From assembly GCA_902527245.1 (NCBI GenBank), contig CABZOI010000013.1, positions 1-56,191 on the forward strand: DNA of 56,191 nt, written 5' to 3'. The stretch comes from an uncultured SAR92 cluster bacterium. GTDB taxonomy: Bacteria > Pseudomonadota > Gammaproteobacteria > Pseudomonadales > Porticoccaceae. Both the position numbers and the translations under genes were made by a program. A model generated the notes under the pieces. The model made no database searches. It saw only the letters and a list, made by a program, of their open reading frames with translations, and was not told where the DNA came from. Shown piece by piece: positions 17,196-25,080 of the stretch (its first letter is position 1; every line of letters starts with the position of its first letter).

Positions 17196-18468
17196 TTTCT
17201 ACTTTGATCAAGTTGATTTTGGCATTGTCGATAATTATTTGCTCACCCTCTTTAAAAGTCTTTGGAATAACTATCTCTTTTGATGAGCTCTGATGATAAA
17301 TTTCTAGTTTTCCATCTTTTAAAATAAACGCTAAATCAAATGTTTTGTCGACACCCACTTTGATTTGAAGCCCTTGGTTATTGTATTGAATACTTTTTTC
17401 ATTCCTTATATCCCACGCATGATTGTCATAAAGAAGATGGGTAGCGGTGTGATTGGTGCGGGTTTTTGGCAGAGATTTTTCAGCTTTGGCGAGCTTAATG
17501 GCATTGATTTTTACAAGCTTATTTTTATCAAACTGACTAGTATTTAATAACTTTTCGATTGCATTGATATCATAACTGGGTGCCAATCCAAGATAATTAC
17601 CTGATGTGTCGAGGAGTTTTTCTAGCATATGAGCTGAATCTTTCAATGAAAACATATCTCCAGAATTAACAACTTTACGGTTAATTTTGCTTAATTCTTT
17701 TTTAAATAGATTTTTCAGTTCTGATGGATTAACAGTAATGTTGACGATGCCTGAGGGACTTTTAATCTGAAAATTTAACTCATTGTTTTCTTCAAATTCG
17801 TTAATGTTAGATTTTATTTGATTGAAGAGATCTTGAGCTGAGCCACTACTATGCATCGGATCAAATCGAGAATTATTGATTAGTTTTTTTGATATGTCTC
17901 TTGCGATAGCATTGCATATATGCATGAAACCAAAATTGGGTAATGTTTCGCTTTCTTTTATCGAGAAAATTTCTTGATCATCAGAGATTGATTTTTCTAC
18001 AAGTGTAAGAGTTGCTTGGTGTAATTGCATATCAATTAACCAAGCACTCTGCCTCATTGCTAATCCAGCAAACAAATTGAGGTCAACTATACGTTTGATG
18101 CTAATATTTAGGGCTTTTAACAAGCCTGCTAGAAGGGACAGCTGCTCGACTGAGATGGTATTGGACACGCATAATACTACTTCATCAGGTGATCCTATAC
18201 TTTTCAGAGTGTTATCTAGTTGCGCATATGCTAAGTCTGCGTTATGTCTTGCCCATTTCCAGTTTGTTTTCAGCGGTTGTTGATCTAGGAACAACCAATA
18301 ATTATTACTGCACTTTTCTGGATGACGCCAAAACGCTTCAAATCCCTTATCTCCAGTAATGATGCCAGAATCCGTAACATGAGCAAAACCGCACTCATTA
18401 TATGTGTTATTGTCACTGGTGCTTGCCTTTATCGAAAAATCATTAATTTCTAAAAGAGCTGTTGTCAT
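17188..18468 (-). CDS. Degenerate Hsp70/actin-fold (ASKHA) protein
   Basis: A 426-residue protein without signal peptide, probably cytosolic. The order of elements follows an Hsp70 nucleotide-binding domain. LLEINDFSIKAS resembles the first strand. VVLCVSNTISVEQLSLLAGL with IVDLNLFAGLA corresponds to the Hsp70 VPAYFNDAQRQ...INEPTAAAL segment. AWLIDMQLHQATLTLV sits where DLGGGTFDVS would be. A helical FNQIKSNINEFEENN matches the CERAKRTLS helix. The phosphate-binding Gly-rich loops are not conserved, so ATP binding may be lost. The C-terminal 80 residues are beta-rich and unassigned. Its neighbours are the TolQ-like gene (abutting) and VWA protein 1 (8-nt overlap). It could act as a cytoplasmic adaptor. 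The fold call is by eye and tentative. Confidence 0.6.
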   Translation of the reverse strand: MTTALLEINDFSIKASTSDNNTYNECGFAHVTDSGIITGDKGFEAFWRHPEKCSNNYWLFLDQQPLKTNWKWARHNADLAYAQLDNTLKSIGSPDEVVLCVSNTISVEQLSLLAGLLKALNISIKRIVDLNLFAGLAMRQSAWLIDMQLHQATLTLVEKSISDDQEIFSIKESETLPNFGFMHICNAIARDISKKLINNSRFDPMHSSGSAQDLFNQIKSNINEFEENNELNFQIKSPSGIVNITVNPSELKNLFKKELSKINRKVVNSGDMFSLKDSAHMLEKLLDTSGNYLGLAPSYDINAIEKLLNTSQFDKNKLVKINAIKLAKAEKSLPKTRTNHTATHLLYDNHAWDIRNEKSIQYNNQGLQIKVGVDKTFDLAFILKDGKLEIYHQSSSKEIVIPKTFKEGEQIIIDNAKINLIKVENA

Positions 18469-19278
18469 CTACTCAGAAGCCTTCATAAATCGGAGTAAGT
18501 TATTTTCGCAATATGAATGTGAATCAAGAACAAGGCGTTCTTGCATCAGTTGCAATTGATGCATAAAAAACATCACTACCATACTTATTAGAAGCGCAAT
18601 GAAAGTCGAATTGAATGCAACTCCTAAACTACTGGTTACCCCAGCGATATCTCCTTGCATTGCCTCATGGGCTTGGCCAAGTGCTGCACCTATTCCTCGC
18701 ACTGTTCCGATAAACCCGATCGATGGGATGGCCCAAGTAATATATCGAATCATTGAGAGCTCTGAGTCGAGACGATCATTTTCAGCCTCACAAACGCCAT
18801 CAACGGCCTCTGATGCGAATTGAACACTATTCGTCACTTCGAACCTTGATAAAGCGGCTTTTAACGCCCTCGGCAGTAAGTAAAAAGTTTTCTCATTAGA
18901 TAAAGTATCTAGTGGTCGCGTCAATTGATTTACATCTTGTGGCAAAATTTTAGTTCCCTCATGCAAATTAAAAAATTTATCATTTAGCATTGATTTTTCT
19001 CGAATTGCAGACCGAGTTTTGTATCCCATAATTGAGAGTGACCAGAGCATTAATATAAAACACGACTCTTGCTCTAGATCTTTGATGACGACAAAGAATG
19101 ACCGCGGGACTTCGTATTGCTCACCCGCGGCAGCCATTTCCGCATGTTTATTGATAATATTTTCAGCATTAGGCCTTATGACCGTTACGTAAATAGTATG
19201 AATAATTATAATAGAGAGTAATAGTGCCACTATTTGAAAGAACATTTCATTTGCAGTGCGATCAGTCGTATTGTTCAT
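18469..19278 (-). CDS. MotA/TolQ/ExbB-family proton channel-like protein
   Basis: A 269-residue inner-membrane protein with four hydrophobic segments (about 14-34, 72-88, 180-200, 217-240) and a cytoplasmic domain between helices 2 and 3. The last two helices carry the ExbB/TolQ signature: AIPSIGFIGTVRGIGAALG, then QGDIAGVTSSLGVAFNSTF followed by IALLISMVV. This matches P(L)LG(L)LGTV.G, the GD.xxV..GI.xAL.TT pattern and GL..AI. Such proteins form pentameric, proton-driven stators with a two-chain Asp-bearing partner. No ExbD/TolR is present; the two VWA proteins downstream have the only ExbD-like helices. The ATG starts 18 nt after the small exported protein gene. Confidence 0.88.
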   Translation of the reverse strand: MNNTTDRTANEMFFQIVALLLSIIIIHTIYVTVIRPNAENIINKHAEMAAAGEQYEVPRSFFVVIKDLEQESCFILMLWSLSIMGYKTRSAIREKSMLNDKFFNLHEGTKILPQDVNQLTRPLDTLSNEKTFYLLPRALKAALSRFEVTNSVQFASEAVDGVCEAENDRLDSELSMIRYITWAIPSIGFIGTVRGIGAALGQAHEAMQGDIAGVTSSLGVAFNSTFIALLISMVVMFFMHQLQLMQERLVLDSHSYCENNLLRFMKASE

Positions 19279-19296
19279 TTTTTCACCTGTTGGAAT

Positions 19297-19521
19297 TTAA
19301 ATGTCATAGGGAATAGGAACAGGGAAATCCTCTGAGATCTCCTCATCTGGTTTGAAATCGTCATTTTTTTGATTTTGGTTTACTGCAGGTTCTTCTTTCT
19401 GCTCACTTAATTTGTCTGCAACAATTTCAACAGCATCTTTTGCTCTAGTATTTTTGATCTCGTTTGCAAAACTTTCATAAGACAGTGCTGTTAAAAGAAC
19501 CATACAAAATATATGTATCAT
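19297..19521 (-). CDS. Small exported acidic protein
   Basis: 74 residues: a signal peptide (MIHIFCMVLLTALSYESFAN) followed by a low-complexity acidic mature part rich in Glu, Asp and Asn (EEISEDFPVPIPYDI at the end). It overlaps the preceding PEGA/FGE gene by 4 nt (ATGA), lies 18 nt before the TolQ-like gene, and has no alternative explanation on the other strand, so it is likely a genuine operon member. No known family. Confidence 0.62.
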   Translation of the reverse strand: MIHIFCMVLLTALSYESFANEIKNTRAKDAVEIVADKLSEQKEEPAVNQNQKNDDFKPDEEISEDFPVPIPYDI

Positions 19522-21596
19522 AAGTCTCCCTTGGGTTTGTCGACATAACGAGCAATTCTAAATCCAACATCAATTTTGCCATCGTATCCTGGTTCTCGGT
19601 AACTCAATCTTAATTCAGATCTTGAACCAAGAGCCCAGCTTGCCCCGCGAATAACGTGACGATTACCTGTATTTGGACCTCTATAGTCTACCAATGGTTC
19701 CGATTTATTCACACGAATTTCGTAAAAGTCATTGACCCACTCAGCCACATTGCCGCTCAAGTTAAAGATTCCTTTTTCATTAGGTTGAAAACTCCCAACG
19801 CTTGCAGAAACGGGAAATGAGTCATTATAGTTACTAATAGTGAACGGTAGCATTGATTTTGCACTTTCATCAGCATAGTTGCCTGACACGAAGGGCGGAG
19901 GATATGAAGGACTATTCCAAGGGAAAACTTTTGTTGATCCAGCTTTTGTTACCTTGGCTACCCAAGACCATTCACTTTCTGTGGGAAGTCTGTAGCCATT
20001 AGAGTCCCAATTTATCGACGTGACTCTGTCACCTACTACGTTGTAAAATTTGGGGAGATTTTCTTTTTCACTAAGCCAATTGCAGAAGAGTGCCGCATCT
20101 TGCCATGCTATATTGGATACTGGCTGATCATTCAGATCTAAGCTTAAACCTCTTATAGAGGACGAATTATGCTCGGATTTCCATTGGCGATATTCTTTGT
20201 TACTTGTCTCGGTAAGTGCAAAATAGAAGGGTCTTTGAAGTTGAATAAGCTTCTCTGCCTCATTTGCCCGTCTTCCCGGTTCTCTTCTAGGTGCTCCCAT
20301 TGAGAAAACCTCATCTTTAGGCTTGAACAGTTTTAACTTATTCCCAAGAGGAGTTCTTATTACCCCTGGTCTAGATGCCCAATATGACTCCTCAGTCGTA
20401 ATCAGTTGAATAGAAACCGCTTGAGGTATTTCTGGTCTCGGGTTTATTGAAATAGTTTTTGTTTCAAATCCGTTTTTTGAAACTGAAAGTTTATATTTTT
20501 TAGTAGCCAATCGTAAATTCTGGCTACCTGTGCTCATTGCAATGCCATCAATTGAAATTAATGCATCTTCTGGCGACACATCAACATAAATTTCACCGAT
20601 GTCTTCGTTCAGACTTACCTTTATTTCTCGATTTTCTGCTGGTTTTAGTGAAATGGACCTCGATTCTTTAATATATCCTTCAAGGTATAACTCGATTTCG
20701 TGTGGCTTATTAGGTGCAATTGTCGTATCCATTGGAGTGGTGCCGGCATATTTATTATCAATTGTGACACTTGCCCCGATAGGATTGCTAACGATGCTTA
20801 TTTCACCATCTGCAAGTTCAAGAAAGATAGTTTCATGCTGTGAAATAGAATTTGCCTTGGCAAAAATCACCTCTTCGAATTTGTTATAACCAGCTTTTTC
20901 TATTGTTATTGCAGAACCAGTTTCTAGTACTTGGGTCGTGAGTGGCGTTTTTCCTTTTAATATTCCGTCAACTGATATCGTTGCTTCAGGGGGCTCTGTT
21001 ATGAAAATCATATCTCCCCAAGCAGGTTCCAGTGCCACTGAGAGGGTTTCTGTCTCTCCTAGACCTTTGATGACGACATTTTTTGATTGAGGAAAGTAAC
21101 CATATTTCTTCAGTTCTATATCATATAAGCCTTGACTCAGATCCTCGATTGTCAGAGGTGTCATTCCCTGCACATTACCATCAAGGCTTACTTCAATCGG
21201 AGATTGATCAGATTCTATTAACAAGTTGCCGGGCAAAGGTTCTAATTCGATCAAAAACTCAGGCACATACGCGTTTTTAATGTCCAGTTGTTGACTGTAT
21301 GGGTAGTAACCATCACTCGTAGCATTGACAGTATAAGTTGTGTTCATTAGCAAAAAGTTATTACCAATATTGAAGCTTAAACCGTCGATGGATATTTCTG
21401 CATCGTTGGGACTAGTGATGAAGACCACAGATCGAGAAACCATCAGCACGCCAATAATTATGATGGTTAAACTTGTCAAAGAAATTAATACTAAGGCTCT
21501 GGATGAAATCTTCCTACTCTGACGAGTTATCGGTGTGTTTATGGGCTGAAATTCTGTTGCCGAAATTTCAGTTTCGTCAAGTTTTTTTGATGCCAT
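19518..21596 (-). CDS. Membrane protein with five PEGA repeats and an FGE-sulfatase-like domain
   Basis: 692 residues. A cytosolic N-terminus and single membrane helix (33-54) are followed by five PEGA-type beta domains (about 57-118, 124-190, 194-262, 264-330, 334-399), each with ISIDG- or VSLDG-like turns and T-P-L motifs. The C-terminal domain (about 420-685) is of the formylglycine-generating-enzyme/sulfatase-modifying family: GYRLPTESEWSWVAK, NLSGNVAEWVNDFYE, HVIRGASWALGSRSELRLS, VGFRIAR. The paired active-site cysteines of true FGE are missing (RGASWALGSRSE), so a binding rather than catalytic role is likely. PEGA repeats suggest an extracytoplasmic scaffold that meets the cell wall. 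ATGA overlap with the next gene. Confidence 0.88.
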   Translation of the reverse strand: MASKKLDETEISATEFQPINTPITRQSRKISSRALVLISLTSLTIIIIGVLMVSRSVVFITSPNDAEISIDGLSFNIGNNFLLMNTTYTVNATSDGYYPYSQQLDIKNAYVPEFLIELEPLPGNLLIESDQSPIEVSLDGNVQGMTPLTIEDLSQGLYDIELKKYGYFPQSKNVVIKGLGETETLSVALEPAWGDMIFITEPPEATISVDGILKGKTPLTTQVLETGSAITIEKAGYNKFEEVIFAKANSISQHETIFLELADGEISIVSNPIGASVTIDNKYAGTTPMDTTIAPNKPHEIELYLEGYIKESRSISLKPAENREIKVSLNEDIGEIYVDVSPEDALISIDGIAMSTGSQNLRLATKKYKLSVSKNGFETKTISINPRPEIPQAVSIQLITTEESYWASRPGVIRTPLGNKLKLFKPKDEVFSMGAPRREPGRRANEAEKLIQLQRPFYFALTETSNKEYRQWKSEHNSSSIRGLSLDLNDQPVSNIAWQDAALFCNWLSEKENLPKFYNVVGDRVTSINWDSNGYRLPTESEWSWVAKVTKAGSTKVFPWNSPSYPPPFVSGNYADESAKSMLPFTISNYNDSFPVSASVGSFQPNEKGIFNLSGNVAEWVNDFYEIRVNKSEPLVDYRGPNTGNRHVIRGASWALGSRSELRLSYREPGYDGKIDVGFRIARYVDKPKGDL

Positions 21597-21698
21597 GAGA
21601 GTAGTAATCCATCTGTGACGTAGATTTTATTATTAGTTTTAAGTATACGTAAAAATTCTTTTATTTGGTGCAAGCACAAATTTTAAGCGTTAATGAGG

Positions 21699-23096
21699 TT
21701 AGATTCTCTCAACACACATTATGGAAATATTTTTATCAACTTCATTTGGTTCGATTGCAAAGTCTAATCGAATATCCCGAAATCCAATCCTTTGTCCAAG
21801 GGCAACGTAGTATCCTGGGACTAACTCGATCGTTCTTTTTTCAAACAAACCAAGAGAACCTATTTTGAAAATAGTAACTTTTGTTTTGTTATCAGAGAAA
21901 AAATTAACTGGAATAGGGTTTCTAGCTTGTACGATAATTTTTGATACACTTTCTATTTGTTTTTCTAATTTTGCTCCTCTCTGGTTAATTCCTTGTGCAG
22001 TTTTAAGTAACTTCTTTGCTTTTTGGTGGAGCTCATCTGATCTCAAAGTCAGAGGGTTGTTTATCAGATTCTCCAGTTGTTCATCTAATTCTGCGCGTAT
22101 TCGAACGTTAATCAGTCGGGCTTTGAGACTCACAAGGCTATTATCACTTTCAAGCAAAGCCTCATATTCCTTTTTCGCTTCACTCCAATTTTCTAAATTT
22201 TCATTTGCCTCTGCATTTTTAATCCTCTCCTTTATTTGAAAAGAGGACTCTCTTGATTCAAGTTGATTAAGTGCGTCATATACATCGGGCCGCTCTGGAT
22301 AAGTTTTTAATGCTTCATTGAATACTTTTCTAGCGGAGCTAAAATTGTTCTGGTCCATTGCCTCAAATCCTTCACTCATAAACTCTATAAATGTTTTTTC
22401 TTTAATCTGTTTATTTAGATTTTCCATACTAGTTTTTGTTTTTTTTCGGTAGGGATCGAGCATTATCGCTTCACTTAGGACACTGAACGCATCTTCATAT
22501 TTTTGCTCGTTTATAAACTGATCGCTCTGCATTACTTTGTTAAATAAATCAGGCAGCTTGAGTGATCTTTCTTTCAGAAGCTTGATAGATTCATTGTTTT
22601 TATCAATGGCAAATGCAAGGTTTATGGAGTTTATGGTTTGCTCTACGGTCAGTTCAGAGTCGAGTTTTTCAATATTATTATTTGCTGATATTATCGTACT
22701 CTCAATTATTTTTGCGGCGTCTTCCTTGAGATTATTTAATTGATCAAGAGCTTCTCTATATTGCTTAATCGATCTCAAGTATTCACCTTCTCGATACAGA
22801 TCGTCCCCACTAGAGATATTTTCAAGAGCAATATTAAATTTTTCGGCATTCCATTTTTCAATAGATTTTGATTTTAACAAATCTCTTATCTCTACAATTT
22901 TTTCAAGTACGAGTTGTGCATCTTTTCTATATTTTGTTTTTTCAGCAATCCTTGATTGAGAAATTTCATTCGAATTATCTGCTTCAATCAAGGACTCGCT
23001 CGAGTCATCAAATAGTTTTTGAACCGGTAACTGGGGAAGAATAAAGATGACAGAACTAGCCAATATCATCAGTATGATCAAGAGAGTTTTCTTCAT
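21699..23096 (-). CDS. Membrane-anchored TPR-like protein with C-terminal beta domain
   Basis: 465 residues. An N-terminal signal-anchor (LLIILMILASSVIFILPQLP) leads into a helical, TPR-like region spanning most of the chain (GDDLYREGEYLRSIKQYREA; GFEAMDQNNFSSARKVFNEA; LENWSEAKKEYEALLES). The C-terminus is a compact beta unit (KVTIFKIGSLGLF, PGYYVALGQRIGFRDIRLDF), PEGA-like in its PGxYxxxGxRxGxRDxR motif. Such proteins often scaffold envelope complexes. It lies 102 nt upstream of the PEGA/FGE gene; this is the largest gap in the operon, so an internal promoter is possible. No enzyme motif was seen. Confidence 0.75.
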   Translation of the reverse strand: MKKTLLIILMILASSVIFILPQLPVQKLFDDSSESLIEADNSNEISQSRIAEKTKYRKDAQLVLEKIVEIRDLLKSKSIEKWNAEKFNIALENISSGDDLYREGEYLRSIKQYREALDQLNNLKEDAAKIIESTIISANNNIEKLDSELTVEQTINSINLAFAIDKNNESIKLLKERSLKLPDLFNKVMQSDQFINEQKYEDAFSVLSEAIMLDPYRKKTKTSMENLNKQIKEKTFIEFMSEGFEAMDQNNFSSARKVFNEALKTYPERPDVYDALNQLESRESSFQIKERIKNAEANENLENWSEAKKEYEALLESDNSLVSLKARLINVRIRAELDEQLENLINNPLTLRSDELHQKAKKLLKTAQGINQRGAKLEKQIESVSKIIVQARNPIPVNFFSDNKTKVTIFKIGSLGLFEKRTIELVPGYYVALGQRIGFRDIRLDFAIEPNEVDKNISIMCVERI

Positions 23097-23138
23097 TAAT
23101 AAAGCCTCAGATGAACTATATAATACAATTTGGAGTGA

Positions 23139-24362
23139 TTATATAGAGCCTCTCTCTTGAATATAAATTTGTTCCATTAACTTTTGCCACTGATCATACT
23201 GAGCTTTTACAGTACCGGTTAATGTTATCGTTCGATCTTCTAATGCTATTACTTGTGGTGCGATCTCGGATTCTAGGGACGATCCCATCTCGGCAATTGA
23301 TTCATCAAAAGAGGCAGCTTGTTGTTTTTTCTCTAGTCCAGATTTCAGGATAAATCCCCCAACTGCTGCAGTGGCCGCACCAGCATCGGACGCTAATCGG
23401 GTCTCAGCCTGAGTTCTTCCGTAAATGCCTGCCAGTATCGATCCGATTCCAGCTACTATCCTTCTATTCCCCTGCCTATCAAGTTGTCTCGACCTTACGA
23501 CCGAGTCATAAGTTGCAGTTCTATAATCTTGATATGCAAAATGCATCTGCTGTGAGAAGGAGTCATAGTAATCTTGCATTGTATCTATATAGACATAATC
23601 ACGCTGTCGAATTTTTCTAACTCGCTCTAAAAGCGTATCATTCTCAGAGGGTAGACTTGTTAAACTTACGAAGCCTTTTTTGTTTGTTGTCATGTAATTT
23701 GAAAAAGCATCTGGGGAGAATTTCTCTGCAAATTTGAGTTCAGATATATTTCGTAAATCTTGCACATTTTTGTTAGTAAGATTCTCACGCGTCATCAGCA
23801 TATCATTTGCAATTTGAGTGAAAACATTCTGAAAAGGATCGCCAAGTGATGCTTTCATCTTTCTGTCATAGGCTAATTTTCCCGCTACTTTTTGATATTT
23901 TTTTGTGAACCATATTTTTCCAGATATATCTGATACGGATACTTCAAGAGACATTTTTTCACCATCTGAATGCAGGATTATCGCTTTAACGAAAACATCT
24001 GTTATAACCAGGTCGTTCGGGATAACTCTCACGGCCCCCCACGCGCCACTTCTTTCTAATACTTTTGCTAGCTGATTCGCAAAGTAAATGGATTCAGCAT
24101 ATCTGACTTCTGGGAAGACCAAATCATCGTCATCTGTTAAGTAAAGTCCATCATTGAATGTTGGAATTCCGACATCAAGTAAGAAAGATTCGGGAATAGG
24201 TGTTGATGGCGTTAGCAATTGAATGGGAGTCGAAGACGTAATTTTGTCAACACTTGCTTGGCCTGAGCTAGTTATAGAAATACAACACAACAAAAATAGG
24301 ACTCTTATGTTAAAAGAGCGATTTTTCATTCGGTTTAATTTATTTTTGGAGATGCACTGCAT
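23139..24362 (-). CDS. Exported protein of unknown function
   Basis: 407 residues with a hydrophobic segment after about 20 N-terminal residues (NIRVLFLLCCISITSSGQAS), likely a signal peptide. The first part contains beta strands (FPEVRYAESIYFANQLAKVL; AIILHSDGEKMSLEVSVSD; ISGKIWFTKKYQ), then helices with a Tyr-rich stretch (YYDSFSQQMHFAYQDYRTAT). A small-residue, possibly membrane-inserting segment follows (GIGSILAGIYGR; GAATAAVGGFIL). I do not recognise the family. ATG 24362 begins one base after the stop of the upstream gene and has AAAAGG 8 nt upstream. ATG 24329 (MKNRSF...) would give a more usual signal peptide. Confidence 0.72.
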   Translation of the reverse strand: MQCISKNKLNRMKNRSFNIRVLFLLCCISITSSGQASVDKITSSTPIQLLTPSTPIPESFLLDVGIPTFNDGLYLTDDDDLVFPEVRYAESIYFANQLAKVLERSGAWGAVRVIPNDLVITDVFVKAIILHSDGEKMSLEVSVSDISGKIWFTKKYQKVAGKLAYDRKMKASLGDPFQNVFTQIANDMLMTRENLTNKNVQDLRNISELKFAEKFSPDAFSNYMTTNKKGFVSLTSLPSENDTLLERVRKIRQRDYVYIDTMQDYYDSFSQQMHFAYQDYRTATYDSVVRSRQLDRQGNRRIVAGIGSILAGIYGRTQAETRLASDAGAATAAVGGFILKSGLEKKQQAASFDESIAEMGSSLESEIAPQVIALEDRTITLTGTVKAQYDQWQKLMEQIYIQERGSI

Positions 24363-24363
24363 T

Positions 24364-25080
24364 CTAAATGCCTTTTATTTTCCGGTATTCATCCCAGAGC
24401 TTTTCTCTCAAAACAGGATTTGTTTCTTTTAGTGCTGCTTCTCTAATTTGCCTAAGTACTATATCATCGCCCTGTCCATCTCCAATATCTTCAGGCACAG
24501 TAGGGCTACTATCTGGGGAATCTTCACTTGGCGACCCAGATTCTTGTTGTGACGTGTTCGCTTGTTCTTTCGCACTATCGGGTTTTGCGCTTGGCTGTGA
24601 TTCTGTATTGTAGTCTTCATTTTCAATTGTTAATTCACCAGTTTCACTCAACGGAGCAATTTCATCATCTCCTTGCACCGTCGCGCTCCCGCTTGGACTC
24701 AAGATATCAATTTCATTCATAGTCTTTTTGTTACCCTGACTTTCTAGGGTACTATCAAATCCATCTAGTGAGTCTTCCAAAGCGTCGTCTAGCTCCTCAA
24801 CGCTCGCACCATTTTCATTGCCTCTAGATTCTCCCGTTGGACTACTTGGCATCTCTGAGGAGTTTCCCTCGGGTGATTGTTGCCCGCCGCTCGAACCCTG
24901 AGAGCCAGAGGGTTTTGATGAAGATGGCGGGGTTATTGTCGTCGACCCTCCTGGTAAAGATGGTAACCCACCTGATTGATATGAGGGCATTTGACAGCTT
25001 GCCAGTACTGCCAGAGTCATCAGCACGAAAGCTTTTACGGTAATTTTTATGATTAACCTGGATAAATCTAAATTATGCAT
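24364..25080 (-). CDS. Ser/Pro/Gly-rich acidic lipoprotein
   Basis: 238 residues with an N-terminal hydrophobic segment and lipobox (LAVLASC). The mature protein is a low-complexity linker rich in Ser, Pro, Gly, Gln, Glu and Asp. Only the last 40 residues (DDIVLRQIREAALKETNPVL; REKLWDEYRKIKG) look folded and helical. The composition suggests an extended tether in the periplasm or on the outer membrane, with a C-terminal docking helix. ATG at 25080 directly follows the TAG of the preceding gene, with no gap. No known family. It is a tightly packed operon member, which argues that it is real despite its low complexity. Confidence 0.72.
   Translation of the reverse strand: MHNLDLSRLIIKITVKAFVLMTLAVLASCQMPSYQSGGLPSLPGGSTTITPPSSSKPSGSQGSSGGQQSPEGNSSEMPSSPTGESRGNENGASVEELDDALEDSLDGFDSTLESQGNKKTMNEIDILSPSGSATVQGDDEIAPLSETGELTIENEDYNTESQPSAKPDSAKEQANTSQQESGSPSEDSPDSSPTVPEDIGDGQGDDIVLRQIREAALKETNPVLREKLWDEYRKIKGI

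Noticed and set aside
21865-22239. 124-codon plus-strand frame inside the TPR-like gene
   Set aside because: Ser/Phe/Leu-rich complement of a Glu/Lys-rich coding region; no independent support.
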